Shown in pieces: positions 51,607 through 61,500 of a DNA stretch of 64,000 bases (within the stretch, counting starts at the first letter, position 1; the number at the start of each line of letters is the position of its first letter). Source of the stretch: Paraburkholderia kirstenboschensis (GTDB taxonomy: Bacteria; Pseudomonadota; Gammaproteobacteria; Burkholderiales; Burkholderiaceae). Position numbers and translations under genes: made by a program. The notes under the pieces were generated by a model. It was not told where the DNA came from, did not search any database, and saw only the letters and a program-made list of their open reading frames with translations. Where the stretch lies: contig NZ_CAJHCR010000018.1 of the NCBI RefSeq assembly GCF_904848585.1, positions 62,001-126,000 of the forward strand. Direction: 5' to 3'.

Positions 51607-52614
51607 TCAGCCGCGAGCGAAATACGCCTTTACAGCCGACAGAAACGTATCGATGTCCGCGCGCGAGACGTCCTTATGTGTCGCAAAGCGCGACGCATAC
51701 AGCATCTGCGTGAGAATGCCCCGTGCCTTGAGCCACGCTTCGAGCGGGGCGCAATGTTCTTGCGGAAACTGCGCGAACACCATGTTCGTCGCGTGTGACT
51801 GCACCGTCACCTGATCGATCTGCGAGAGACCGTCGGCAAGATGTTGGGCGTTGGCGTGATCGTCCGCGAGTCGCTCGACGTTGCGATCCAGCGCGTACAG
51901 ACACCCCGCCGCCAGCACGCCCGATTGCCGCATGCCGCCGCCCAGCACTTTGCGCCAGCGATGCGCGGTGTCGATCAGCGCCTGACTGCCGACGAGCACC
52001 GAGCCGACCGGCGCCCCCAGTCCTTTGGAGAAGCAGATCGACACCGAATCGAAGGGCGCGCACAACGCCGCCAGCGATTGGCCCGAAGCCACCGCGGCGT
52101 TGAACACACGCGCCCCGTCCAGGTGCGTCGCAAGTCCGCGCTGACGAACGAATTCGACCGCTCGCGCCACATAATCCGCAGGCAGCACTTTGCCTCCAAT
52201 CGTGTTCTCTAGCGCGAACAGACGCGTGCGCGCGAAATGATCGTCGATCGGCTTGATGGCGGCCGCAACCTTATCGAGCGGCAAGGTGCCGTCAGCGGCA
52301 TTTTCCAGCGGCTGCGGCTGAATGCTACCGAGCACCGCCGCGCCGCCGCCTTCGAATTTATAAGTGTGCGCCAGTTGGCCGACGATGTATTCGTCGCCAC
52401 GTGCGCAATGCGCCATCAAGGCCGCAAGATTGCATTGCGTTCCAGTCGGAAAGAACAGGCCGGCTTCCTTGCCGGCGCGTTCGGCGACCACGGCCTGCAG
52501 ACGCAGGACAGTCGGATCGTCGCCCCAGACATCGTCGCCCAGTTCGGCGGTTGTCATCGCGGCGAGCATCGGCTTGTCCGGACGGGTCACGGTATCGCTG
52601 CGCAAATCGATCAT
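51607..52614 (-). CDS. ltaE: low-specificity L-threonine aldolase
   Basis: A 335-residue fold-type I PLP enzyme. It starts MIDLRSDTVTRPDKPMLAAM, has the early GDDVWGDDPTV block, HLDGARVFNAAVA for the substrate pocket, and the PLP Lys in SICFSKGLGAPVGSVLVG (near 200). It splits L-threonine or L-allo-threonine into glycine and acetaldehyde. It is transcribed in the same direction as the GntR gene but with its own space upstream. Confidence 0.93.
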   Translation of the reverse strand: MIDLRSDTVTRPDKPMLAAMTTAELGDDVWGDDPTVLRLQAVVAERAGKEAGLFFPTGTQCNLAALMAHCARGDEYIVGQLAHTYKFEGGGAAVLGSIQPQPLENAADGTLPLDKVAAAIKPIDDHFARTRLFALENTIGGKVLPADYVARAVEFVRQRGLATHLDGARVFNAAVASGQSLAALCAPFDSVSICFSKGLGAPVGSVLVGSQALIDTAHRWRKVLGGGMRQSGVLAAGCLYALDRNVERLADDHANAQHLADGLSQIDQVTVQSHATNMVFAQFPQEHCAPLEAWLKARGILTQMLYASRFATHKDVSRADIDTFLSAVKAYFARG

Positions 52615-52701
52615 GTGCTGCTCCTCAGAGTGCCGGCCGCGTCGCGCCTGCAGCGCGGACGATTTGGATTGAATTGAAAATCGGGTTATGCCGCCATGCG
52701 C

Positions 52702-54363
52702 TCACGAGCAGCCGCTGGCGAGCGAAAGCGCCGGGTTGCGCGCAGTTGCATCGCGCTGCTGTGGGTTTGACGATTTCAGTTCCGAACCGCGGCCGGACCC
52801 AACGGAGAAAAGATTGACCGCTTTAAGGAGGTTTCGTGCTTGCCGGTTCAGGGCTTCCACGGCGGCGCCCGATTGCTGGACGAGCGCGACGTTCTGTTGC
52901 GTGCTGTGCTCCAGGCTTGCGATCATCTCGCGGACCTCGCCGATCTGAAGCGTTTGCTGCTGACACGCGTCGTGGATTTCGCTCATGATGCCGGTGACGC
53001 GCGCCGACGAACCCACGACCGCGGTGATGGTCGAGCCCGCGTCATCGACCTGCGTGGCGCCGTCTTTCACGCGAGCGTCGCTCGCCACGATCAGTTGCCT
53101 GACTTCCTTCGCCGCTTCTGCGCTGCGTTGCGCGAGTATTCTGACCTCGCCGGCCACCACGGCAAAACCGCGTCCCTGGCTACCGGCACGCGCGGCCTCG
53201 ACCGCCGCATTCAGCGCGAGGATGTTGGTCTGGAACGCGATCCCGTCGATGACCGAGATGATCTCCGCGATGCGCGCCGACGACGCGCTGATCCCATGCA
53301 TCGTCTCGACGACCCGGCCGACCGCCATGCCGCCTTCCCCGGCCGTTTCCGAGGCGTGCTTGGCAAGCTCGTCCGCGTGTCCCGCATTTGCAGCGTTGGT
53401 GGCCACGCTCGCGTCGAACTCCTTGAGCGCGCCGGTGGCCTGCTCGAGCGCGCTGGCCTGGAGCTCTGTGCGCGCGCCAAGATCGGCATTGCCGGCGGCA
53501 ATCGCGTGACTCATGTCGGCGACTGCATCGGCGCCATCGCGCACCTGCCCCACGATGTCCGCGAGCGCTTCTCTCATCCGCACGACAGTCGCCATCACGC
53601 TCCCCGTATCGCCGGTGCGCAACTCGGCGCGCTGGGAAAGATCGCCGCGCCGGATCGCGTCGGCGAACGCGATCAGCTCACGCGGTTCGGCGCCGAGCGA
53701 CCGGCCTACGTTGCGCACGACAAGCACCGCAACGCCAAGACCGATCACGCACGCAAGCCCGGTCAGCGCGAGCATCATCAAGCGGAAATCGACGCTTATC
53801 TGGCGTGCCTCGGCACCGCCCTGCTGGTTAAGCGCTTCCTGAAAGTCGATCAACTGGTTGATTGCCGCGAGCCACTCGACTAGCGCGGGACGCGCTTGCT
53901 GGAGCAGCACGGTGCGTGCCCCCTCGGTGTCGCCGGAGGTTTGCCGTGCAATCACCTGGTCGATAAACGGCGTGGCCTTGTTGCCCGCCTCGATCACGCG
54001 CGAATAGATAGCGCGCTCGGCTGCGGTGATGTCGGTGCGCTGCGCGTAGACAGCGGCAAGCGGCTTTGCCGCCTCGTCATAATCCGCCGCGAGTTGCTGG
54101 ATGTGCGCGACGACGGCCGGCAGCTCATCATGCGAGACGAGAGTGACATCGCGCACGGCGATGGACCGGTCATGGACGCTACCGCGAAAGTTGATGGCGT
54201 ACCGTTCTTTGACGCCGTTGACGTCGATGATCTGATCGAGTCGTTGCCGCACGGCCTCGACACGTGTGATGGCGATGACCGTCAGCGCAACGAGGGCGAA
54301 GAGGACGATGCCGAAGCCAGCAACCAACTGGGTGTGGACACGCAAACCCGCCGTAGTCCTCAT
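52702..54363 (-). CDS. methyl-accepting chemotaxis protein
   Basis: A 553-residue chemoreceptor. It has a first membrane helix (about 12-34), a four-helix-bundle sensor (35-185), a second helix (about 187-212), HAMP, and the cytoplasmic signalling hairpin with the invariant tip region FQTNILALNAAVEAARAGSQGRGFAVVAGEVR (about 395-426). The C-terminal tail has no clear CheR-binding pentapeptide. A good AAGGTG site precedes the ATG. A decayed relative lies at 11691-12600. It senses a periplasmic ligand and feeds CheA. Confidence 0.92.
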   Translation of the reverse strand: MRTTAGLRVHTQLVAGFGIVLFALVALTVIAITRVEAVRQRLDQIIDVNGVKERYAINFRGSVHDRSIAVRDVTLVSHDELPAVVAHIQQLAADYDEAAKPLAAVYAQRTDITAAERAIYSRVIEAGNKATPFIDQVIARQTSGDTEGARTVLLQQARPALVEWLAAINQLIDFQEALNQQGGAEARQISVDFRLMMLALTGLACVIGLGVAVLVVRNVGRSLGAEPRELIAFADAIRRGDLSQRAELRTGDTGSVMATVVRMREALADIVGQVRDGADAVADMSHAIAAGNADLGARTELQASALEQATGALKEFDASVATNAANAGHADELAKHASETAGEGGMAVGRVVETMHGISASSARIAEIISVIDGIAFQTNILALNAAVEAARAGSQGRGFAVVAGEVRILAQRSAEAAKEVRQLIVASDARVKDGATQVDDAGSTITAVVGSSARVTGIMSEIHDACQQQTLQIGEVREMIASLEHSTQQNVALVQQSGAAVEALNRQARNLLKAVNLFSVGSGRGSELKSSNPQQRDATARNPALSLASGCS

Positions 54364-54803
54364 GAGTTCACCTTTTTCGTGAGAGATGCATTATTTGCTG
54401 CGCGTGTCTTCGGCTGTTTCTCTGCGGCTGTTTCGAAGACGGCGCCCGCAGACAGCGTGCAATGACTCGCGGCCTGACATATCGCCTGAAACGCCACCAC
54501 GATGCGCCATGGCATTGTGCCGAGGCACAGGCCGTTCGTGAAATTGGTTTGCCTCATGGCGACGATTGCGAACAGTTATGACGCAGCCGCCATGCGTAAG
54601 CCAGACACTGCTTATGTGCGACGGCGGCGCAGCCCGAACGGGAGACGGCGCGGGCACAAATGAGCAGCCGCCAAGGAGCCTGCGCGACAACGCAACCCAA
54701 TTTCGCAGAATTATATCGTCACCTGACGATTTGTGCTGCAGACAGTGTCGGAACATCGCAGCGATAACACTGGAGAGTCGCCCGGCGCCGACTCGCAATG
54801 CGT
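54364..54803. other. regulatory gap between chemoreceptor and TetR gene
   Basis: About 440 bp with no coding signatures. It holds the chemoreceptor promoter and the TetR-type dyad at 54715. Several overlapping short frames on both strands look fortuitous. Confidence 0.45.
54715..54730. promoter_or_regulatory. TetR-type operator copy 1 (ATCGTCA-N2-TGACGAT)
   Basis: A perfect 7-2-7 palindrome. The same pattern with one arm change recurs at 55527-55542 in the promoter of the TetR gene 54804-55496. The pair brackets that gene, suggesting the regulator controls both itself and the chemoreceptor transcribed leftwards from this gap. Confidence 0.6.
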
Positions 54804-55496
54804 TTATAGCGCAGGCAGCAGGCTCGGCAGGCTCGTCAGGAAGGCGCGCACGTGCATGGCAATCACCGCTTCGGCGGGCATGCTGTTTTCATTCGAATAG
54901 ATGCGGCGGCGAATTGCCAGATGAGACACGGCGCCATGTAACAGCCAACCCACTTCGCCCAGTTGAGTCGGGTCGGCGGGAATGCGTAGACCCAGTTCAT
55001 ACGCAGTCTCCGTGACGATGATCTCGAGCGCATGGCTGACGATCGCGTTCGTATAGGCCGGCGCCGTGTGCAGGCCCTCGAGCGACGAATAAAGGAAGAG
55101 CCTCAGCCAGCGGCGCGTCAGGAGCGTGTCATAGTACTGGCAATAAAAGCGGTTGAGCCGGCTTTCAATCGGCACACTTCGGTCTTGCAATTGAACAAAC
55201 CAGATTGCGTTGAAGATTCCGACGACTTCCCGCTTGTAGACTTCATCAATTAAAGCGGCCTTGCTCGGGAACAGACTATATAACAAGCGTTGCGATACGC
55301 TGCAGGCTTCAGCGATGGCGCGGGTCTGCGCGCCGAGACCATGCTCCGCGAAATACTCCGCGGCCTTCTCCAGCACGCGCGCCTGACGCTCGGCGCGCGG
55401 CAAACGCTGCGGCGTTTTTTTCATCGGCCGCTTGACCGCCACGCGGTCGGCGCCGGTTCCACGGCTCGGCTTCTCGATAGTCCCTTTGGTCTTCAT
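54804..55496 (-). CDS. TetR-family regulator
   Basis: A 230-residue regulator with a basic 30-residue tail before the helix-turn-helix (FAEHGLGAQTRAIAEACSVSQRLLYSLFPSKAAL) and a C-terminal sensor beginning IFNAIWFVQLQDRSV. The arm of basic residues (PMKKTPQRLPRAERQ) may add DNA contacts. The matching dyads at 55527 (just ahead of its start) and 54715 suggest autoregulation. The effector is unknown. Confidence 0.85.
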   Translation of the reverse strand: MKTKGTIEKPSRGTGADRVAVKRPMKKTPQRLPRAERQARVLEKAAEYFAEHGLGAQTRAIAEACSVSQRLLYSLFPSKAALIDEVYKREVVGIFNAIWFVQLQDRSVPIESRLNRFYCQYYDTLLTRRWLRLFLYSSLEGLHTAPAYTNAIVSHALEIIVTETAYELGLRIPADPTQLGEVGWLLHGAVSHLAIRRRIYSNENSMPAEAVIAMHVRAFLTSLPSLLPAL

Positions 55497-55526
55497 AGCT
55501 CCCTACGCTCTCGGATTATAGCTGTT

Positions 55527-55542
55527 ATCATCACATGACGAT
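55527..55542. promoter_or_regulatory. TetR-type operator copy 2 (ATCATCA-N2-TGACGAT)
   Basis: A 7-2-7 dyad with one mismatch, 30 bp ahead of the TetR start, where it would overlap the promoter. It has the same spacing and right arm as copy 1 at 54715. The following 250 bp to 55788 contains no recognisable gene. Confidence 0.55.
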
Positions 55543-55788
55543 TTACGTTCCGATAAAGTATACACCCGGGGCGTGGGCGGCAGTCCCGCGCTGCCCTGCG
55601 TGACCCTCGCATTTTCTCCGCCGTTGCGAAGCGAGCGTCGTCCCAGCCGCTACCAACTAACGTGGAACCGGATGTTTGTCCATGTCCGCGTTGCCACGGA
55701 GGCATCGTGATGGGAGTCGGCGTGGCGGCGCCCGCATTGGCATCGAATCCCGCCCCGCCGATGGCGAGGGCCGCCTCGAACGCTCTCT

Positions 55789-56097
55789 TTAGCAAGCCTC
55801 GAGCACGTTGATGACGCGGCTCACGAGCAACGGGCGCGTTTCGGTTCCATATTCGGCCATATGCGCGGAGGCCCCATGCGCCCTCAACGCTTCCGCGCTT
55901 TCCCAGCGCTCGATGACAGCGAACGTGTCCTTGCCAAGCGGTGTCTGAATCGTCCCGAACTCAGGTACGTCGATGACGGCCTCGTAGCTGATGCACCCCT
56001 CTTCGGCCAACACCGTCGGCCGGTTCTTGTTGAAAAGTGCCAGCACGGCTTCGCGTTGACCGGGCTGGGCAGTGATTGTGGCAATGACATGGATCAT
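55789..56097 (-). CDS. putative quinol monooxygenase (ABM domain)
   Basis: A 102-residue protein of the antibiotic biosynthesis monooxygenase fold: MIHVIATITAQPGQREAVLALF at the start, GCISYEAVIDV and TFAVIERWESAEALRAHGASAHM. Such small enzymes (YgiN-like) oxidise quinols without a cofactor. The ATG at 56097 gives the standard length and has GGAG ten bases upstream; the longer frame to 56199 does not fit the family. Confidence 0.82.
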   Translation of the reverse strand: MIHVIATITAQPGQREAVLALFNKNRPTVLAEEGCISYEAVIDVPEFGTIQTPLGKDTFAVIERWESAEALRAHGASAHMAEYGTETRPLLVSRVINVLEAC

Positions 56098-56199
56098 CCG
56101 GGTACTTCTCCTTTTCTGTTTCGGCGCCGATCGCCGCGTGAAATCATAGCCGCGTTTGCGTACGTTTGCCGACAGAGCCTCGTCGAGTTCAGACCGCAC

Positions 56200-56470
56200 T
56201 TCCGACGTGGCTCGTCAGCGATTCAATCCGTCGCGCGGGGTTCCCGCACCATCGACGCCGACTGTTTCCGTTGAAGTTCGTGACATCGCGAAGCACACCA
56301 CGCTCTTGCCTATCTGAACATGACAGCGGCGTAATGCAGAGGTCAGCCTCGCGTCACCCCATCTGCGGACAATACAGGTTACTCACCCTCGCGGCGATGA
56401 CGCCGTGAGACCCGAGGCTTCATTCATCGTGCCTGAAGCTGACCACAAATAACTTGAGAGGTAATTCACC
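56200..56470. other. intergenic region
   Basis: About 270 bp between the divergent ABM and DUF4148 genes. It must hold two promoters. No operator or RNA was identified. Confidence 0.4.
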
Positions 56471-56791
56471 ATGAAAACTCTGATCTATGCAGCGTTGGTT
56501 GCCAACGCACTAGTCGCCCCCGCGGTCTCTTTTGCACAGGACTCCACTGCCCCGCTGACGCGTGCCGAAGTGCGCGCGGACCTCGTGCAAGTGGAACAGG
56601 CCGGGTATCGCCCGGGCCTAAAAGATTTGCACTATCCAACCGATATTCAGGCTGCGGAGGCGCGTATGCACGCGCAGGATGCCACGACGCCGAGCAGCAT
56701 GGCAGTCGGCGGACTGTCAATGAACGGCTCCTCGCAGTCGGGTGCGCCGGCGACGCCCGCAGGTACTCACTCGATCTATTTTGGTCACTGA
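56471..56791 (+). CDS. DUF4148 secreted protein (3 of 3)
   Basis: A 106-residue exported protein with a signal peptide ending PAVSFAQD and the DUF4148 core APLTRAEVRADLVQVEQAGYRPG, then an acidic and Ser/Gly-rich tail. The core is almost the same as in the copy at 20928 (TPAEVRAELVQIEKPGYG). Function unknown. GAGAGG precedes the ATG. It precedes the RND efflux operon by 340 bp on the same strand. Confidence 0.8.
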   Translation: MKTLIYAALVANALVAPAVSFAQDSTAPLTRAEVRADLVQVEQAGYRPGLKDLHYPTDIQAAEARMHAQDATTPSSMAVGGLSMNGSSQSGAPATPAGTHSIYFGH

Positions 56792-57131
56792 TGCACCTTC
56801 ATGTGCATGTCATCCGTGAATCGTCGCTTGACTCTCCACCTAAAGCGATCTTCACCGAGAGGTAAGTGACGATCATCCTGAACGATACGGCAGTAGCGCG
56901 AAGACCTCGCCTTTAGAACGCAGCCAACCCTTTGAATGCCGTCTGAAACGAGCCACGAGAACCCTCGATGGCCTCTCAAACGATGCGCCATCCGTCACAG
57001 CCAAACATGTCGCTGGCTCAACCGTGTTTTATGAGTGTGTCAGGCTTCAGAGCTGCGGCCGAGGTCGGCCGGCACATCGCGCTAGATCGCTCCAAGATGC
57101 TCTTACGTTTCCTCCAAGCCCTGGAATTCTC
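56792..57131. other. leader region of the RND efflux operon
   Basis: About 340 bp with no reliable gene. It should contain the efflux operon promoter. The open frame from 57024 into the pump is an N-terminal extension not supported by the family. Confidence 0.45.
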
Positions 57132-60100
57132 ATGCTCGGTCTAGTTCGTGTCGCGCTCCGACGCCCTTACACTTTCGTCGTCCTCGCGATCTTCATCCTC
57201 ATCATCGGGCCACTGTCCGCGATGAAGACGCCCACCGACATTTTTCCCGATATCAGAATCCCGGTGATCAGCGTGGTGTGGCAATACACGGGGCTGCCGC
57301 CGGACCAGATGGTCGGCCGGATCACGTCGCCGTTTGAACGCACGCTGACTACCACCGTGAACGATGTCGAACACATCGAAGCGGAATCGGTCGCCGGCTT
57401 TGGGATCATCAAGATCTTCTTCCAGCCGGGCGTGAATATCAGCACGGCCAACGCGCAAGTCACCGCGGTCGCGCAAACGCAGTTGCGGCAGTTGCCCGCG
57501 GGCACTACGCCGCCGCTGATCCTCAATTACAACGCGTCGACCGTGCCGATCATTCAGTTGGCGCTATCCGGCAAGGGGCTGTCCGAGCAGAGGCTGGGCG
57601 ACCTCGGTTTGAATGCGGTGCGTCCCATGCTCACGACTGTCGCCGGTGCGTCGGTTCCCTACCCTTTCGGCGGCAAGACGCGCCAGGTGCAGATTGACAT
57701 TGATCCTGCGGCACTGCAGGCGCGCGGCTTATCCGCGCAGGACGTCGCCAATGCCCTGGCGGGTCAGAACCTTATCACGCCGGTCGGCACGGAAAAGATC
57801 GGCGACTACGAATACACGCTGCAACTCAACAATGCACCCTCGGAAATCAAGGCCTTGGGCGATCTACCGGTCAAGGCGGCCAATGGCACGACGGTCGCGA
57901 TCCGTGACATTGCGAATGTTCGCGACGGCAGCCCACCGCAAACCAATATCGTCCATGTGAACGGCCGGCGCTCAGTGCTGATGTCGGTACTCAAGAACGG
58001 CTCGGTTTCGACGCTCGGGATCATCTCCGGCATCAAGCAGCAAATCGCCGACGGGAAAGCGTCGTGGCCCGATAACCTGAATGTCGAACCGATCGGCGAC
58101 CAGTCGATCTTCGTGCGCGCAGCCATCACCGGTGTGGCACGCGAAGGCGTGATCGCGGCCGTGCTCACCAGCCTGATGATCCTGCTGTTCCTCGGCAGCT
58201 GGCGTTCGACGATCATCATCGCAACCTCGATTCCACTGGCCATCCTTGGCTCGATAGCCACGCTCTCCGCACTGGGCGAAACCTTGAACATCATGACGCT
58301 CGGCGGTCTCGCGTTAGCGGTGGGGATTCTTGTCGACGATGCGACCGTGACGATCGAGAACATCAACTGGCACCTAGAGCACGGCAAGGAGGTGGAGACC
58401 GCTATCCTCGATGGCGCCGCGCAGATCGTCACACCCGCGTTCGTTTCTCTTCTGTGCATCTGTATCGTGTTCGTGCCGATGTTCTTCCTGAACGGCGTGG
58501 CGCGCTTCCTGTTCGTGCCGATGGCGGAGGCCGTGATTTTCGCGATGATCTCGTCGTTCATCCTCTCGAGAACCCTCGTGCCGACAACGGCCAAATACCT
58601 GCTGAAACCGCATGCGCAGGGTGAGCATGCCGATGAGGCGCAGCGTCCGGGTCCGCTCGGACGCTTCCAGCGCGGCTTCGAAGCATGCTTTGAAAAGGTG
58701 CGTGGCGTCTATCACGGGTTACTCGAACTCGCACTGAACCATCGCCGTCCGTTCGTCAGTTGCTTCCTCGGCTTCGTCGCGCTCTCGTTCGCCCTGGTGC
58801 CCTTGCTCGGCCGCGACTTCTTCCCGGCGGTCGATGCCGGGCAGATCCTGATGCATGTGCGCGCACCAGTCGGGGTTCGTGTCGAAAAGACCGCGCAAAT
58901 ATTCGCGAATGTCGAAGGCGCGGTCCGCCGGATTATCCCGCCCTCCGATCTCGGCACGGTGGTCGACAATATGGGTCTGCCGGTCAGCGGCATCAATACC
59001 GCGTACAACAACACCGGGACGGTCGGTTCGCAGGACGGCGACATCCAGATTGCGCTGAACGAAGGGCATCGTCCGACCGACGAGTATGTCCGCGTCATGC
59101 GCGAAAGATTGCCGCGGGAATTCCCAGGAGTCACGTTCTCTTTTCCACCGGCGGACATCATCGGTCAGATCCTTAACTTCGGCTCGCCGGCGCCGATCGA
59201 CCTGCAGATCCGCGGCAACAACCTGAACGCCAACTACGCGTATGCAGACCGTCTCCTGCGCGCGGTCCGCGACGTGCCCGGCGTGGTCGATGCACGGATC
59301 GCGCAGTCGCACGGCAACCCCACCTTCAACGTCGATGTCGACCGCACGCGTGCACAGTTGCTCGGCATCACCGAGCGCGACGTGACGAACAGCATGGTGG
59401 TGAACCTCGCCGGTTCGAGCCAGGTTGCGCCCACGTACTGGCTTAACAACGCGAACGGCGTGTCGTATCCGATCGTGATGCAAACGCCGCAATACAGTCT
59501 CGATTCCCTGGCTGCATTGCAAAATCTGCCGATCACCGCCAGCGGTGGAGGCACCGCCCAGATCCTCGGCGGTCTGGCAACGGTCGGCCGCACCACCAGT
59601 AACGAAGTCGTCAGCCAATACAACATCCAGCCCATGGTCGAGATCTTCGCGACCACCCAGGACCGAGACCTCGGCGCGGTGTCGGCCGATATCCAGCGCA
59701 TCGTGCACCAGAACGCCAGCACCTTGCCAAAGGGCTCGAGCATTGCGTTGCTGGGGCAGGTGCAGACGATGAACAGCGCCTTTGCCGGCATGCTGTTCGG
59801 CCTGCTTGGCGCAGTGGTGCTGATCTATCTGCTGATCGTCGTCAATTTCCAGTCGTGGGCCGATCCGTTCGTGATTGTGAGCGCATTGCCGGCGGCGTTG
59901 GCCGGTATCGTCTGGATGCTGTTCGCGACGCACACGACGCTCTCCGTACCCGCACTCACTGGCGCGATCATGTGCATGGGGGTGGCGACCGCCAATTCGA
60001 TTCTGGTCGTCAGCTTCTGCCGCGAACGTCTTGCCGTCCATGGCGATCCGTTCAAGGCGGCGCTCGAAGCGGGCTTTACGCGCTTTCGCCCGGTGCTCAT

Positions 60101-60323
60101 GACCGCGCTATCGATGATCATCGGCATGGCGCCGATGGCGCTTGCCCTCGGCGAAGGCGGTGAGCAAAACGCGCCGCTCGGCCGCGCCGTGATCGGCGGC
60201 TTGATGTTTGCCACCACGGCTTCGCTGTTCCTGGTCCCCGTCATCTTCTGTATCGTTCACGCGCGCCCCGGGCGCGCGGCGACCCCAGCATCCGTCCCGG
60301 GAGGTCCTGCCCATGTCGTCTGA
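57132..60323 (+). CDS. RND multidrug efflux pump (HAE1/CusA-like superfamily)
   Basis: A 1063-residue inner-membrane pump. It begins MLGLVRVALRRPYTFVVLAIF, with porter motifs early (TDIFPDIRIPVISVVWQYTG) and the proton-relay pair in transmembrane helix 4 (LAVGILVDDATVTIENINWHLEH). The second half repeats the fold and ends in a helix-rich region with FRPVLMTALSMIIGMAPMALALGEGGEQNAPLGRAVIGGL. It is a proton-driven exporter of drugs or lipophilic compounds rather than metals (DDAT in place of the HME pattern). The adaptor and channel genes follow in one operon. Confidence 0.92.
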   Translation: MLGLVRVALRRPYTFVVLAIFILIIGPLSAMKTPTDIFPDIRIPVISVVWQYTGLPPDQMVGRITSPFERTLTTTVNDVEHIEAESVAGFGIIKIFFQPGVNISTANAQVTAVAQTQLRQLPAGTTPPLILNYNASTVPIIQLALSGKGLSEQRLGDLGLNAVRPMLTTVAGASVPYPFGGKTRQVQIDIDPAALQARGLSAQDVANALAGQNLITPVGTEKIGDYEYTLQLNNAPSEIKALGDLPVKAANGTTVAIRDIANVRDGSPPQTNIVHVNGRRSVLMSVLKNGSVSTLGIISGIKQQIADGKASWPDNLNVEPIGDQSIFVRAAITGVAREGVIAAVLTSLMILLFLGSWRSTIIIATSIPLAILGSIATLSALGETLNIMTLGGLALAVGILVDDATVTIENINWHLEHGKEVETAILDGAAQIVTPAFVSLLCICIVFVPMFFLNGVARFLFVPMAEAVIFAMISSFILSRTLVPTTAKYLLKPHAQGEHADEAQRPGPLGRFQRGFEACFEKVRGVYHGLLELALNHRRPFVSCFLGFVALSFALVPLLGRDFFPAVDAGQILMHVRAPVGVRVEKTAQIFANVEGAVRRIIPPSDLGTVVDNMGLPVSGINTAYNNTGTVGSQDGDIQIALNEGHRPTDEYVRVMRERLPREFPGVTFSFPPADIIGQILNFGSPAPIDLQIRGNNLNANYAYADRLLRAVRDVPGVVDARIAQSHGNPTFNVDVDRTRAQLLGITERDVTNSMVVNLAGSSQVAPTYWLNNANGVSYPIVMQTPQYSLDSLAALQNLPITASGGGTAQILGGLATVGRTTSNEVVSQYNIQPMVEIFATTQDRDLGAVSADIQRIVHQNASTLPKGSSIALLGQVQTMNSAFAGMLFGLLGAVVLIYLLIVVNFQSWADPFVIVSALPAALAGIVWMLFATHTTLSVPALTGAIMCMGVATANSILVVSFCRERLAVHGDPFKAALEAGFTRFRPVLMTALSMIIGMAPMALALGEGGEQNAPLGRAVIGGLMFATTASLFLVPVIFCIVHARPGRAATPASVPGGPAHVV

Positions 60324-61500
60324 ATCCGCTTTTCCCACTAATACGCCATCGCGCCGTCCGCTCCGGATTGCGGGCGTGATCGGCCTGCTGGTCGCCTTAG
60401 GCATCGTCGTTGGCGGTGTCGCGCTGCGAGCCGTCGATGCCCGCAAGCTGAAAACCTGGACGGAGGCGCAGGCCGTACCGACGGTCAATCTGATCCAGCC
60501 CACGCGCGACCCCAACGGACCTTCACTGCAACTGCCCGGCCGGCTCGAAGCGTTCACGCGGGCGCCGATTTTCGCGCAGGTCAGCGGCTACCTGAAATCA
60601 TGGAACGTCGATATCGGCGCGCCGGTCAAGGCGGGTCAGGTGCTCGCCGAAATCGAAACACCCGAGCTTGACCAGCAGCTCCTTCAGGCACGTGCCGATC
60701 TGCAGAGCGCGCAGGCGAATGCCGTCGTAGCGGGTACGACGGCGAAGCGCTGGGAGGCGCTAAGAGGCACCGATTCCGTGGCTCAGCAGGACGTCGATCA
60801 GCACACTGCTGATTACACCGCGAAGGAGGCGATCGTGGCGGCCGCGAAGGCCAACGTCGATCGCCTCGTCGCGACGAAGGCCTTCGCGCGGATCGTCGCG
60901 CCGTTCGACGGCGTGGTGACCGCGCGCGACACCGACGTTGGCGCGCTGGTGAACGCCGGTAGCGGTGGCGTCGGCCAGGAGCTGTTCGCGGTCTCCGAGG
61001 TCAAGCAATTGCGTGTGTATGTTCAGGTACCGCAGAACTACGCTCCGGCGATCCACGATGGCACGACCGCGACCCTGATCGTTCCCGAGTACGCCGACCA
61101 GCAGTTCACCGCGCGCGTGATAGCAGCGGCAGACTCCGTCAATTCGAGTTCGGGTACGACGCTGGTACAGCTGCTGGTCGACAATGCCAATGGCAAGCTG
61201 CTGCCGGGCGGTTTCGCCAGCCTGAAATTCACGTTGCCCGCGTCCGCCGATTCACTTCGGGTCCCAGCTAGCGCGCTCGTGTTCGATAGCCGCGGCGTCA
61301 TGGTCGCCACGCTCGGTGCGAACGGTCACGTACTGTTCAAGCAGGTGAAGATCGACCGCGATCTGGGCGACTCGGTGGAGATCGGCTCGGGACTCGCCGC
61401 CAACGATCGCGTGATCGATACGCCGCCCGACGGACTCGCCGACGGCGACAGCGTGCAGGTTGCGCCGGCCACTGACAGGAAGGCGACCGCACATGGTTAA
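60313..61500 (+). CDS. RND periplasmic adaptor
   Basis: A 395-residue membrane fusion protein. It has an N-terminal anchor (LRIAGVIGLLVALGIVVGGVALRAV), a lipoyl half (APVKAGQVLAEIETPELDQQL), an alpha-hairpin, a beta-barrel (IVAPFDGVVTARDTDVGALVN) and a membrane-proximal domain. The start overlaps the pump stop by 11 bases and has GGGAGG upstream. It bridges the pump and the outer-membrane factor. Confidence 0.9.
   Translation: MSSESAFPTNTPSRRPLRIAGVIGLLVALGIVVGGVALRAVDARKLKTWTEAQAVPTVNLIQPTRDPNGPSLQLPGRLEAFTRAPIFAQVSGYLKSWNVDIGAPVKAGQVLAEIETPELDQQLLQARADLQSAQANAVVAGTTAKRWEALRGTDSVAQQDVDQHTADYTAKEAIVAAAKANVDRLVATKAFARIVAPFDGVVTARDTDVGALVNAGSGGVGQELFAVSEVKQLRVYVQVPQNYAPAIHDGTTATLIVPEYADQQFTARVIAAADSVNSSSGTTLVQLLVDNANGKLLPGGFASLKFTLPASADSLRVPASALVFDSRGVMVATLGANGHVLFKQVKIDRDLGDSVEIGSGLAANDRVIDTPPDGLADGDSVQVAPATDRKATAHG

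Noticed and set aside
58719..60041. 440-codon minus-strand frame opposite the second RND pump
   Set aside because: Asp/Arg/His-rich antisense shadow.
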